64,000 nt of DNA. It comes from Nepenthes gracilis. Its lineage: Eukaryota > Streptophyta > Magnoliopsida > Caryophyllales > Nepenthaceae. Below the pieces are notes generated by a model, which did no database searches, was not told the DNA's origin, and saw only the letters and a list, made by a program, of their open reading frames with translations. The stretch spans positions 5,602,126 to 5,666,125 of the forward strand of contig BSYO01000036.1 in NCBI GenBank assembly GCA_033239525.1, read 5' to 3'. Of the stretch, positions 9,214 through 19,200 are shown piece by piece. The translations under genes were made by a program, and so were the position numbers. Within the stretch, counting starts at the first letter, position 1. The number at the start of each line of letters is the position of its first letter.

Positions 9214-11652
9214 TCAACGACAACCTTGTTGAACATGCAGTGAAGCCATTTGCTTTGGACTGCTCAATTCAACTGCCTTTGCTGATTCATCTGCATTCAA
9301 ATGATTATGTAGGAGAGATTTTGTGGATTTGAATAGATGGGTATTCAAATCATAACCCGCATATTCCATTTCATTCAGAATATTAGAAGTGTGTTTCCTG
9401 TTTTCCTGAGAATGCAGGAGAAATGTAACAAGCTTGTTGCAAATTCGTGGCATTAACTTGAAACCTTTTTCCATTGTATACCGGAAAACATCCACAGCCA
9501 TATCCATTTTCCCCTCTTGGCAGAGACTATGAATCAGCATCACGCAACTTGGTGCTGTTACATTGACACTGTTCTCATTCAGCATATGGAAAATCTTCAG
9601 AGCTTCTTCGACTCTTCGAGCTTGGCACATCCCAATGAGCCAAATGGTATAAGGTGCTAAATCAATCTCCTTCAACTTGAAATCCATTTCAAGCAAGCCT
9701 TTGACAGCCAATGTCAGTTCTCCTTTTTGAAAACATTCCTCAGCTAAATTGACCACTTTGTTATCCCGATTTTTAAGGCTCCTTAGATACTTCACCCAAA
9801 GACAAAAAGCCATGGAAACCTTCCGCCTACGGCAGAACCACTTCATTAATGATCTGTAAATGGCTGGAGTGGGCAAGCTACCATTTTTCTCCATCTGATC
9901 AAATACAGCCAATGCATCATCTTCTCTGTCAGCTCGATAAAGCCCATCTATTAGCGTTCCATAAGTAACAGAATCAGGAGAATGTCCCTTCAGTTGCAAC
10001 TCCTTGAAGAGTTTGAAAGCACCATTAATGTTCCCTGACTTGCACATGCCATTTATAAGGATGTTGTACGTTATGATGTTAGGCATAACCCCATTATCAG
10101 CCAGCTTTATGAGAAGCCTGTAGGCCTTAAGAAACAATCCTGAATCACACAACCGCTCAACCAAGCTTTGGAGGCTTGTACTATCAAGAACTCGATCAGC
10201 TCCTTGAGAAAGCCGAAGAAACAAAGAAGGATTTCTCCCTATTTCCATCTTGTAGAACAGAAGACGAGCTTCCTCAAGCTCGCCAGCCTTACACAACCCA
10301 TCAATAAGGGAATTGAAAGTCACAATGGAAGGAAAGCATCCAAGCTTCTCCATCTCTTCAAAGATTTTCTTTGCCTCCTCAATTAGCCCATTCCTGCACA
10401 TACCACAAATAAGAATTGTGTAGGTGCAGGCATCAGGAAAGCAATCATTCTCCGAAATCTGAAGTTTAAGTGACCGAGCATCATCCAAAAGCCCCATATC
10501 GCAGAAACCTTTGATCAAAGTATTATAGCATTGAGTATCTGGAATCAAACCTCTCTCAGTCATCTCTTGAAGCAATCTCGAACAATCCTTGATCCTTCCT
10601 GCCTGGGAGAAACCGCGGATCATGATAGTGTACAGTGCAATATCAGGCACGATATTTCCCTCGCATAATTTGCGAAACCATTTATTTGCATCCTCAAATC
10701 TCCCAACTTTGAACAAGCCATCGATTATGCAGCTATACCCTTTCAGCCCAAGAGCATATCCGTTGCTCTCAAATGATCTTAAAAGCATAAATGCTTCGTC
10801 CATCCGACCCAACTTACAAAATCCACCGAGCAAAGTATTATAGGTTGTCATATCCGGACAACAACCACTATTCGTCATCTTGAAAAACAACATTTGCGCA
10901 TCGGACGGTCTCTTAGCATGACACAAACCGGATAACACGATGGTATATGTTACATTGTCAGGAGATATTCCTCTTTGAGTCATTTCATCAAACATGTTAA
11001 CTGCATCTTGAGTCTTCCCACTTTTACACAACCCATCAATCAAAATGCTATAGGTAGCTCGATTGGGACTACAATTTGACTTCAGCATTTGATTGTACAC
11101 AGCTAAAGCCAGCAAAAAAACCTCTTTTTGAACCATAACATATAAAATCGCATTATAAGTAAACACATCAGGCTTACATTCAAATTCTCTCATCATACCG
11201 AATGACTCCACAGCCTTTTCGGGAATGCCCACTTTCCAAAAACTCGAAATCAACACAAGAAAAGCATCGGAAGGTATCGAAACCCCACAACTCCTGAGCT
11301 CTTCAAGGACTTTCCCGTACACTTCAAACCCACCATCTTTCCTGATCACCTCTATAATCAAATCATGCAATTCCCAAGTCCGCAAACGCCTTCTCTTCAT
11401 TGCCCAGATAATGAATCGAAAGCCTACTTTAGCATCTACTTGTCTTTGAAGTACCGAAGAGATAATTCGAAGAGAAAGTGTATGGGCAATCCGGTCAAGA
11501 GCAGGTTCAATTGGATAGGTTTTCTCAAGGATTTTGACAACTGCATGTACAGGGTCTTTTTCGGGAATAAATAAGCTGGACAGAGAGACGGATGACCATA
11601 ACCTGGAGCCGCGTGCTGTGATTGGTCGGAAAACGAGCTGCGATAGTTGCAT
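9214..11652 (-). CDS. Pentatricopeptide repeat protein, P class (At1g79540-like)
   Basis: An intact, intronless ORF of 812 codons. The first ~35 residues are rich in R and S and poor in acidic residues, which suggests an organelle (probably mitochondrial) transit peptide. From about residue 126 to 790 run roughly 16 PPR motifs, most exactly 35 residues with the (P)D-x-x-T-Y-x-x-(L/I)-I-x-G-(L/M)-C pattern (PDVFTYNAIL at 161, PDNVTYTIVL and PDSVTYGTLI further on). There is one ~50-residue irregular spacer after the ninth repeat. No E, DYW or SMR domain follows, so this is P class: an RNA-binding factor expected to act in organelle RNA processing or stability. N-terminus, length and spacing recall Arabidopsis At1g79540, judged from memory. 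The ATG at 11652 is preferred because the duplicated copy at 37079 keeps the same ATG and the similarity continues into the 5' flank. Confidence 0.93.
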   Translation of the reverse strand: MQLSQLVFRPITARGSRLWSSVSLSSLFIPEKDPVHAVVKILEKTYPIEPALDRIAHTLSLRIISSVLQRQVDAKVGFRFIIWAMKRRRLRTWELHDLIIEVIRKDGGFEVYGKVLEELRSCGVSIPSDAFLVLISSFWKVGIPEKAVESFGMMREFECKPDVFTYNAILYVMVQKEVFLLALAVYNQMLKSNCSPNRATYSILIDGLCKSGKTQDAVNMFDEMTQRGISPDNVTYTIVLSGLCHAKRPSDAQMLFFKMTNSGCCPDMTTYNTLLGGFCKLGRMDEAFMLLRSFESNGYALGLKGYSCIIDGLFKVGRFEDANKWFRKLCEGNIVPDIALYTIMIRGFSQAGRIKDCSRLLQEMTERGLIPDTQCYNTLIKGFCDMGLLDDARSLKLQISENDCFPDACTYTILICGMCRNGLIEEAKKIFEEMEKLGCFPSIVTFNSLIDGLCKAGELEEARLLFYKMEIGRNPSLFLRLSQGADRVLDSTSLQSLVERLCDSGLFLKAYRLLIKLADNGVMPNIITYNILINGMCKSGNINGAFKLFKELQLKGHSPDSVTYGTLIDGLYRADREDDALAVFDQMEKNGSLPTPAIYRSLMKWFCRRRKVSMAFCLWVKYLRSLKNRDNKVVNLAEECFQKGELTLAVKGLLEMDFKLKEIDLAPYTIWLIGMCQARRVEEALKIFHMLNENSVNVTAPSCVMLIHSLCQEGKMDMAVDVFRYTMEKGFKLMPRICNKLVTFLLHSQENRKHTSNILNEMEYAGYDLNTHLFKSTKSLLHNHLNADESAKAVELSSPKQMASLHVQQGCR

Positions 11653-12190
11653 GTCTGGAGCGAGTCATACTTTAAAATAGACGAAATATTCAGTGTTTCA
11701 GACCGGTTTTACGCTTAGCTGATTGTTCCAAGAGTTGGTAATTTACCATAAAATGTGGCATTTCGAGAGATCCAGGGAGGTTAAGCGGCGGGAAGGAGAT
11801 TAGAACGTCAGAACGGATAGAGAGAGAAGGTGAACTCCGGGAGAGGAAGCGTGCAGTGAGTTGACGAGAAAGGTTAATGGACCGGTTTCCAATTGGGCCG
11901 ATTGCCGACAACGAGAGAGGTTGATGGGCCTTTTTTTGAATTAATGTTGAAATATATGATATTTTATTTATTAATTTAAATTAATAAGCTTATGTAATAA
12001 AAAAGTACATATATTTCTCTTCCAAAATATCTAATAAAAGCTAACTCAAATTGGTCGATTCTTTTTAATTGGTTATTTAATTTTTTTCAAAATTATAATT
12101 AAAAAGGGGTTTTTTTTTCACCGAGTCCTACTTTTTGGTGTGGTGAATTTTTGGGTAGCATTGATTTATAATTAAGCAAATTATTATATA
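11653..12190. promoter_or_regulatory. PPR 5' flank, conserved in both duplicated blocks
   Basis: The presumed promoter and 5' UTR of the PPR gene. It matches 37080-37630 almost base for base apart from small changes, including the block around ggcatttcg-ga-atc-gggagg and the AT-rich part ending ttatatacatt. The match stops at about 12190, where an LTR begins. No clear TATA box was identified. Confidence 0.6.
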
Positions 12191-12194
12191 CATT

Positions 12195-13170
12195 TTAATG
12201 CGTCATAGATCGAAATTTTGAACAGATTCGGGTCGAACTGTTTGTCAGATCCTGGCTCCATCCACTGAGTCTCAGATCCCGCACACCACAACTTAAAACA
12301 GGATGTCAGGTGGTGACGAGATTTGATCCAAGTGAAAACATCCTGACACTTAAGTCAGTAAGTAATATTCTAAGAATAAAATGTGGATGTAGAAAATGTA
12401 GTATGAATATTGGGTGAGTGTTTGTGGATGTGGAAATACACTCGTAGAGAGAGTAGTTTTGGATGTTCGTGGAGAGTAATTTCTTCAAGTATTGAGTTAG
12501 CAAAAAACTAGCAGCAAAGAGAGAGAGAGAGCGTTAGAATGCTCGAGAGTTTGAGAGCTTCTAAGAGTTTGAGATTGCTTGAGAGCTTTTGTGGGTAAAA
12601 AAAGGCGTGCCTTTGATGAGAGTTTTCATGGCCTTTTATAACCATGGACCCTTGGCTGCCTTCTTTATGCAGCGAGGCTGGATATCCACATTTTGTCGGA
12701 GATCTTTGCCTTTCCTTCCTAGGTGTGAACACTATTTTTTACTGTAACGGTCGAGGAGGTGGATCTCCTTCTATCTGTGTATTGTAACCCTTAGAGTTTT
12801 CAATAGATTGCGCGTGGATGCTGGTGCATTCCTCTCGAGATGTACTTTGATTCTGGAGGTGACTGTTGCAGTAGATATTATCTTTTTTAGAGATGCAAAA
12901 AATTAGGGCAGACGACCGTTGTGGTTTGAAGATGGACACGTGAGCCAATTTAGGCATGGGCCGCGTTTGTCGTGGGCCTAATCGGTCTACTTGTGGTTGC
13001 ACCGGTCAATAGAATTATTGACCGTTTTGGGCTCAGATGGGCCGTCTTGATCTTGGGCCACTGCTGGCTCACTTACTCCTCGTCCGGTTAATGGTAGCAT
13101 TGACCATCCAGGTAGAAATGGGCCGCCGAGAATTTAGGTCGTTTCCTCCTTTGTGAGACAGTCATTATTG
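12195..13170 (-). repeat. Gypsy LTR (3' LTR of a minus-strand element)
   Basis: It begins tgcgtcat and has the same layout as the LTRs at 38727 and 46245: a cactcaagtcagtaa-like block, a GA-rich stretch, then a TATA box on the minus strand (ggttataaaagg, about 12635-12650). The sequence following it (tactagcaccccatgctggtgg) matches the sequence just inside the left LTR of the 38.7-kb element. The right edge is uncertain by a few tens of bases. Confidence 0.65.
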
Positions 13171-13310
13171 GCGTCTTATTACTAGCACCCCATGCTGGTG
13201 GTTTGGAATTTCGGCCTTTAGCATGTTAGCGATGGGACGCGTTTGTACGAGAAAGTTTGATGAGAAAATTAGCAGTGCCTTTTGGTTTGTTGATCGCATT
13301 GCTTGTGACC

Positions 13311-13525
13311 ATTGACTGTAAAGTCAAAATCAGGAGAACTGCGTCAAAGGAGGAGCGTTAACTAGATCATTGACCGTCCCAATTAGAATCCGGAGAATTT
13401 AGTCAAAAGAAGAGCTAACCGGATTCGTTGATCGTCCTAATAAAAACTCGAAAAACTGGCTGAAAAAAATATTGACTGGATTTGTTGATTGTCCTAGTAA
13501 GAATCTAGATAACTTGCGTGGATTG
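13311..13525. repeat. 58-bp tandem repeat, ~3.5 copies
   Basis: Diverged units start at 13311, 13369, 13427 and 13484, each opening with (a/g)ttga(c/t)(c/t)gt and containing a g-a-a-act/ttt-g-tcaaa core. They lie between the LTR and the antisense ORF, where Tat-lineage elements often carry tandem repeats. Confidence 0.75.
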
Positions 13526-13716
13526 AATCGAAGCATTATTATGCCGCCGGACTAACAGTCAAAAAGTTTGACACATGTTAACATGCTGTGAATTTGCGAT
13601 TTTGGTAATTAATTCGCTAGAAGATCTGATTTGAATGCTCCCTCTTTGGAAGCGACACGTGTTCGTAATGATGGATGCAACTTTTCGATGCGCTACCTTA
13701 CTACAACAGCTGTATG

Positions 13717-13730
13717 CTTTTATAAAAATC
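13717..13730 (+). promoter_or_regulatory. TATA-like box ahead of antisense ORF
   Basis: The motif tttataaaaa lies about 80 bp upstream of the ATG at 13808, followed by a pyrimidine-rich leader. It could drive the accessory ORF independently of the LTR. Position and composition only; no expression evidence. Confidence 0.4.
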
Positions 13731-13807
13731 GTTCATCCATTCAAACTTCCCACGCTTTCCTTCTCTAAAAATTATAAATCCTTGTCTCTCCTCTTCCTCC
13801 TACTTTC

Positions 13808-15450
13808 ATGGCTCCCTCCGCTCTAGAAATTGTCTCAGTGATTTCCATTGATAAGGTGAGAGAGCTATACGTCGAGTTTAACATCCCACCGTAGATTGTG
13901 TTCATGATGTCTAGAGAGCAAGACAGGGCCTACTTTCCTCCTGCGGGTCACGTTGCTGTATATGAGTCTCACCTGAGGAGTGGGCTTCATCTTCTTGTAT
14001 CAGAGGAGCTGCTGACCATCTTTATGGCGCTTAGAGTTCCTGTCGCATGGCTTCATGCCAATGTCGTGCGATATCTCTGCTCGTTGTGCATTTTCCTCCA
14101 TCATCACTCACAAATGCTGATAGTGGAGGACGTGAGGGTAATGTTTCGATTCACCCAGAGTGGGGATTAGGTTTCCTTGTCCCCTAGAGAGCTACGCATC
14201 AACAGCGCAATATATGACTCCATTAAGAACTGGAAGGATCGTTTCTTCTTCGTGCATGTTGCTGATACCTGGCCCTTGTCCCGGGATTGGAGTAAGGTTC
14301 TTGATAACTTTACTGGGAAACCTACGATGGCAGAGGTGGCGGTTGTGGAGCCACTGTTGCGACTGGTGAGGGAGCATCTCTCCAAGTTTAGGAGAGATCA
14401 CCTAGTTTCCATGGAGCAAGCCAAGAAGGCTCATTGGGGACCTTCTTCTTTGGTCTAGAAGATCAGACCTCCACAGCCGGCGGCTTCATAGTACAAGAGG
14501 AAAGCCGACGTTCTTGCCATCGGTGAGGCCGGCATACTTTTCACTAGTGATGCTCCTAGTAGTCCAACACAGAAGAGGGCTGCAATGATAGAGCCTTCTT
14601 CCTCATCATCTACAGAGCCGGACAACAGAATGGCTGGACGACTAGTTGAAGTTGGAGAGCGCTCTTGAGTAGAGGCTTCTGTGGAGGATTATGAGGCCAT
14701 GATGTGAGCCGCCATAAGAGGCGCTGTCGCTGTGCCATTGTAGCCGAAGGACTTGGTGGTGCAAGCCGCACCAGTGGAGCCATTGCCTGGAGCTGCAAGA
14801 TTGGAGCTGGCTACTGAGCTGCCATTTGAGTTAGAGGACTGGGCAGCGCAAACCACTCCTGTGGAGCCGTCTGTGGTGCCAGACTAGCCAGCCACTGGAG
14901 AACGTTTTGAGGTGGTTGATATCAGTGCAAAGCTGGTGGAGGAGTCTGTTGGTGAGACTTCAGCAGAGCGGGCTCAGTAGGCTGCCACTCCCAGTCCTCC
15001 ACCACCAAGCCCAGGGTCGCAAGGTCGATCAGCAAGGAGGCAAGGAAAAGTCTTCCTGGAAACTTTTTGTAACTTTCCCTCTCTTCTTCATTTACCGTCA
15101 TTGTGTAAATTCTTTAATTTCCTGCGTGAGGAAAAGATATTGGTTGCTGTGCGCAAGGAACAGCGCCAGAGGAACGATGTGGTCTTAGACTGGGAAGAAA
15201 AGATCCTCCAGCTAGAGGAGGGGATGGACCTGCTGAGAGCCAAAGTCCAGAAGCACCAGGAGGGGAAGGCCGCTCTTCAGCCTGAATTATCTGAGCTGAG
15301 AGCAAAATCTATAAGACTAGAAGAGGAGGGTGCCCAGGCGGAGGGGTTCACTGATGAGCTCTTGAGAAAGATAGTATTTTTAGAGAACGAGCTATCCACT
15401 TGCCTGCGTCCACAAAAGATTACTCAGGTGCTATGGGCATGGCTCTGAGA
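13808..15450 (+). pseudogene. Antisense accessory ORF of a Tat-type gypsy element (decayed)
   Basis: The reading frame starts MAPSALEIVSVISIDKVREL, hits a stop at ~13892, and continues with SREQDRAYFPPAGHVAVYE and then LRVPVAWLHANVVRYLCSLC. It resumes after a frameshift with KNWKDRFFFVHV (about 14230). The C-terminal part (15101-15448) is a charged coiled coil containing ILQLEEGMDLLRAKV. The order of N-terminal domain, Pro/Ala/Glu linker and coiled coil is shared with 49860-51825, which has GFVSIYEHHL and LRVPIARFHPNVVHYL. This is the putative gypsy-type transposon protein family (PF04195-like) carried antisense downstream of pol in Tat elements. Function is unknown; the copy is broken and cut at ~15450 by an inverted LTR. 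Confidence 0.7.
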
Positions 15451-15454
15451 AGGC

Positions 15455-16094
15455 GTCAACATTTGCCATCACATTGTCATGGTGGTGGACCCTAAGATTC
15501 TCATTGGCATCCTTGACCCCAGAAACCGTAGTGTCCAGCGGTGTGGGAACCCCGTGGACGATCCGTTACAGACATAAAGACTCCACGCCATTAAAGGCAG
15601 TGATTCCAATAGAGTACAGGAATCAAGCCCTTCTACGTAAGGAAGGCAGCCTAACACAATGACTATAAAAGGCAATGAAATTTTCACTTCAAGACACGTT
15701 CTCACTTGCCTGCAAAAGCTTTCTACTGCAAAGCTCTTAAATGTTCTGTATTCAAACGCTCTCTCTCTCTTTCATTGCTACTACATTCCCAACAAATACA
15801 GTACTTAGAGCCAAAACTTCTCACAGGCAATACAAGTCCCTCTCAACGAGAGCACTCCCCCATCACAAACACTCTATATTCTCAATGTATCCCTTTACTT
15901 TTACCTTCTTAATTCAAAAGTCAACTTCTGACTTGAGCGTTGGAATATTTTCGGTGAGACAACCTCCTGCCGTCATTTGACCTCTTGTTCTGTAGTTATG
16001 GTGTATAGGATCCAGACTCAATGGACGGAGTTGGATTCAAACAAACAATTTGACTCGAACCTGTTCGAAACTCGAATTCATGACGCATCAAAAT
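15455..16094 (+). repeat. Partial gypsy LTR in opposite orientation
   Basis: Its reverse complement aligns with the start of the LTR at 12195 (tgcgtcat, then cgaaca-gttcg, then ccattgagtctggatcc). It carries its own TATA box (tataaaagg, about 15664) in plus orientation. The right end at 16094 abuts sequence that is also found next to kinase copy B (compare 16100-16190 with 44690-44800). The element therefore ended here and the part upstream of the TATA region is missing. Confidence 0.6.
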
Positions 16095-16233
16095 ATAATT
16101 TTTTTCTTTTTAATATTTATTTACTACCTAAAATAGTTTATATTAAAAGCGAGGACAACTACATGTAACGCTCCAACCCTGCATAATTTAAATATCAGTC
16201 GTCCCAAAACTTCACGAACTTGAATAAAAAACT

Positions 16234-19200
16234 TCACATCTCAATATCAGTCGTCCTCTTTGCAGTATTAATCAGGCAAGCAGTGTAGTAAGAATTTTCC
16301 GACGAAGGCTGATTTGAAGGATCAGCGTTGCTTCCACTTCCAGAGTTAAATACCACAGCCAAATTATTATGCTCTTCCAAATGACCAAACGGATTCGGCG
16401 GCGTAGCAATCTCAACGCCGCCTTCCAACATCTTCACCACGACGCTCATGTTCGGCCGCTCCGTAGGCAAGTATTGGACGCACCATAGCGCCACCATCAC
16501 CATCCGCTCCGCCTTCTCTCTGTTCTCCGCCGAGATACCGCAAGTCGAGATCATGTCCGAAAGCTCGTTCTTCTTCAGCTTTTCGTAAGTCCATCGTGGC
16601 AGCCACTCTTGGCTTCCGCCGCTTAGATTGGCATCGTAGTTTCTCCGCCGCCCTACGATTTCAAATAGCAGCATTCCGAAGCTGTAAACATCGCATTTAT
16701 GTGTCACCGGATACGGCGTCCAGAGCTCGGGGGCAGCATATCCAGGCGTGCCTCTGCAGCCGGACATGACAACGTGCGTGCTATCTCTGTTGCAGAGCTT
16801 TGCGAGTCCAAAATCGGCGACTTTAGGTTTCAAATTTGAATCGAGAAGTACGTTTCCTGGTTTAATATCATAATGAATAATTCGCTTCTGACACTCCTCG
16901 TGTAAATATGCAATGCCTTTGGCCGTTCCAATCGCAATCTCCTGCAGCTTTTCCCACTCAATCGCTCTTCTCGGCTCGGCAAATAGGAATCTATCAAGCG
17001 ATCCATTCTTCATGTACTCGTAAACCAAAGCTCTCATTGTAGGATCGAAGCAGAAGCCGTAGAGTCTGACCAGATTGAAGTGGTAAGTTCTTCCTATTGT
17101 GCCTACTTCTGCCATGAATTGCTCCTCTAATCTCTTGCCTACCATTAAATTGAAGCATTCACGAGGGTTAGAAAAATTCGAAGATGTTAGAAATCAACAA
17201 TTAAAAGTAATTAATTTTGATAAATGTAAACAGTATGTATAAATAAGTCCAACCCGGAAGAAACCAACGGTATCGACTCTTTACTTAGGTTTGGGGGAGC
17301 TTTATCTTTAATAGACGGAGAAACTCATTCATCATATTTTGAATGTTTATTTTTTAATTGGCAATACTGTTTTATTTATTAAAAAAATTAAGAAATGATT
17401 AAAATTATTAATTTAAAATTGATTAGATTATAACTATTTATTTAAAAATAGTTGGGCTGCTATAAATCCATCCAGATCATTGATTAATGATACTGAAATA
17501 AAGTTTGGCCGCTGGTTTCTAGTGTGGGAGAGCGCATCCATGCTATTATTCAAGTATCGATTTAGATTTTAAAAATAAAAAATATAGAAAATATATAATA
17601 ATAATAATAATAAAGGAGTGGCAGTGGAATCAGGGAGAGAGAAGAGGAAAGGAAGAGAGAGAAGGAGAGATGGAGGAGAGGAGAGAGAAGAGAAGGGAAG
17701 GAGGGAGGTTTCATAGTCGTTCGACAATGGTGCGCAGCGGAGGAGAAAAAAGCTAGGTTGTTGACAGCAGCAATGCATGAAGGAGGTTGTGCACTGGTGG
17801 TCGGCAACGGCATGTAGCGAGGGTCGCATAAAAGAGGGAGAAAACGGTTCAAAGGAGAGAGGCGGCAGAGCTGCGGCATCGACACTGGTGAGGTTACGCT
17901 GGGACGACCGATGACGGCCACACGTGGCGGCAACAAATTGGTGTGACGGTGTTGAGCAGCGGCGGCGGCGGCGGCAGATGTTGTGCAGACGAGAGAGAAA
18001 GAGGGAAAGTAGCGGGCGACGCACTGGTAGAGAGAAGCGTTAAATTCAGGCTATTTGGGACATCATTTCTTCAAATTTGCGGAGTATAAGGTTGAAACAA
18101 ATATCTTCTAACCCTATCCTTAATCTGATTTGATTTCTAATGTGTTTGACTACTATAAAAAATTTTACTAACATGTATGTATTTTTATACATAGCATGCT
18201 GATTTTCTTGGGTGATACTCTTTCCTGTGAGAGGACATCATAGCATGCTTGTTGGGGAGCCTCATTGAGGCCGACTAGGTTTGGTTACCGCAATCACCGA
18301 GTTTTAACAAAATCTAGGATGTCATTCACACGGACTATCGGTGCTCGGTCCTGTTAACGGATGTCATGGCTTTTGTGCATCTACTCCTAATGCACCAATC
18401 GTTGTTGACTGATGGTGCTCTCTCCTTCGGGTGGATGTTGTTGCACTTATGCTAATAAAGTCCCTTAAGGTTTTTGTGGCCGCTTTGATAAGGAGGTCTG
18501 AATTTTGTTCACAAGCCCCCCAGGCCATCATGTCCAACCTTGTAGAGGTCGCTCAATTGTTTAGACTGAGGTTTAGGGTTCAACCTCTTTTGGGCCGCTC
18601 GGTTGGCTAGATGGTTTTTTAATGGGTTATAGCCGATCAAGTTGCAGATGAAAGTGTTCGCCTGATTTTGTGGTATTTTAGGTCATTTGATTTCATATAA
18701 TGGAATGGAGCGCAAGCGTTCATATGAGCAATAAAGTAAATAAATAGTCATTTTGTTAATTAAAATGTGGCACATAGTATAAACAGCCTGCGTGATATAT
18801 CCTGGACTTACCTGTGTTCAGTGAGGAATCATTGGTAATACTTTTTAAGGTGGATGGCGTTCCATATACTTGGAAACAGTTTGCCATTGTGGATGCATAG
18901 CTTACACGCACTGCCCCGGAGAATCACTGAGATAAGGAATGGTCTCTCCCAATTTGGAAAGAGTTTGTTCCTATTGGCATTCTCGCCCGTTGACTCTATA
19001 CTCTGTAAAACTAGGAACCCCAACTCAAATTGGTGCGCTTTCACCATCTTGTTGTAATGCCAAGCAATTCGTTGCTGATAAGCCACCATATGCAATTTGG
19101 CTATGAGCGGGTCGAAACTCTTGACCTTGATGCTGGATAGTTCGATCTCTTCTAGGATAACCGCTTCAATCCCGTAATATAAGTTGAAGGGCGTCTCATG

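Noticed and set aside
17562..18024. 124- and 151-codon ORFs on the minus strand
   Set aside because: They are Ser/Leu/Pro low-complexity translations of a purine tract and a GGC run within an intron, and both lack motifs.
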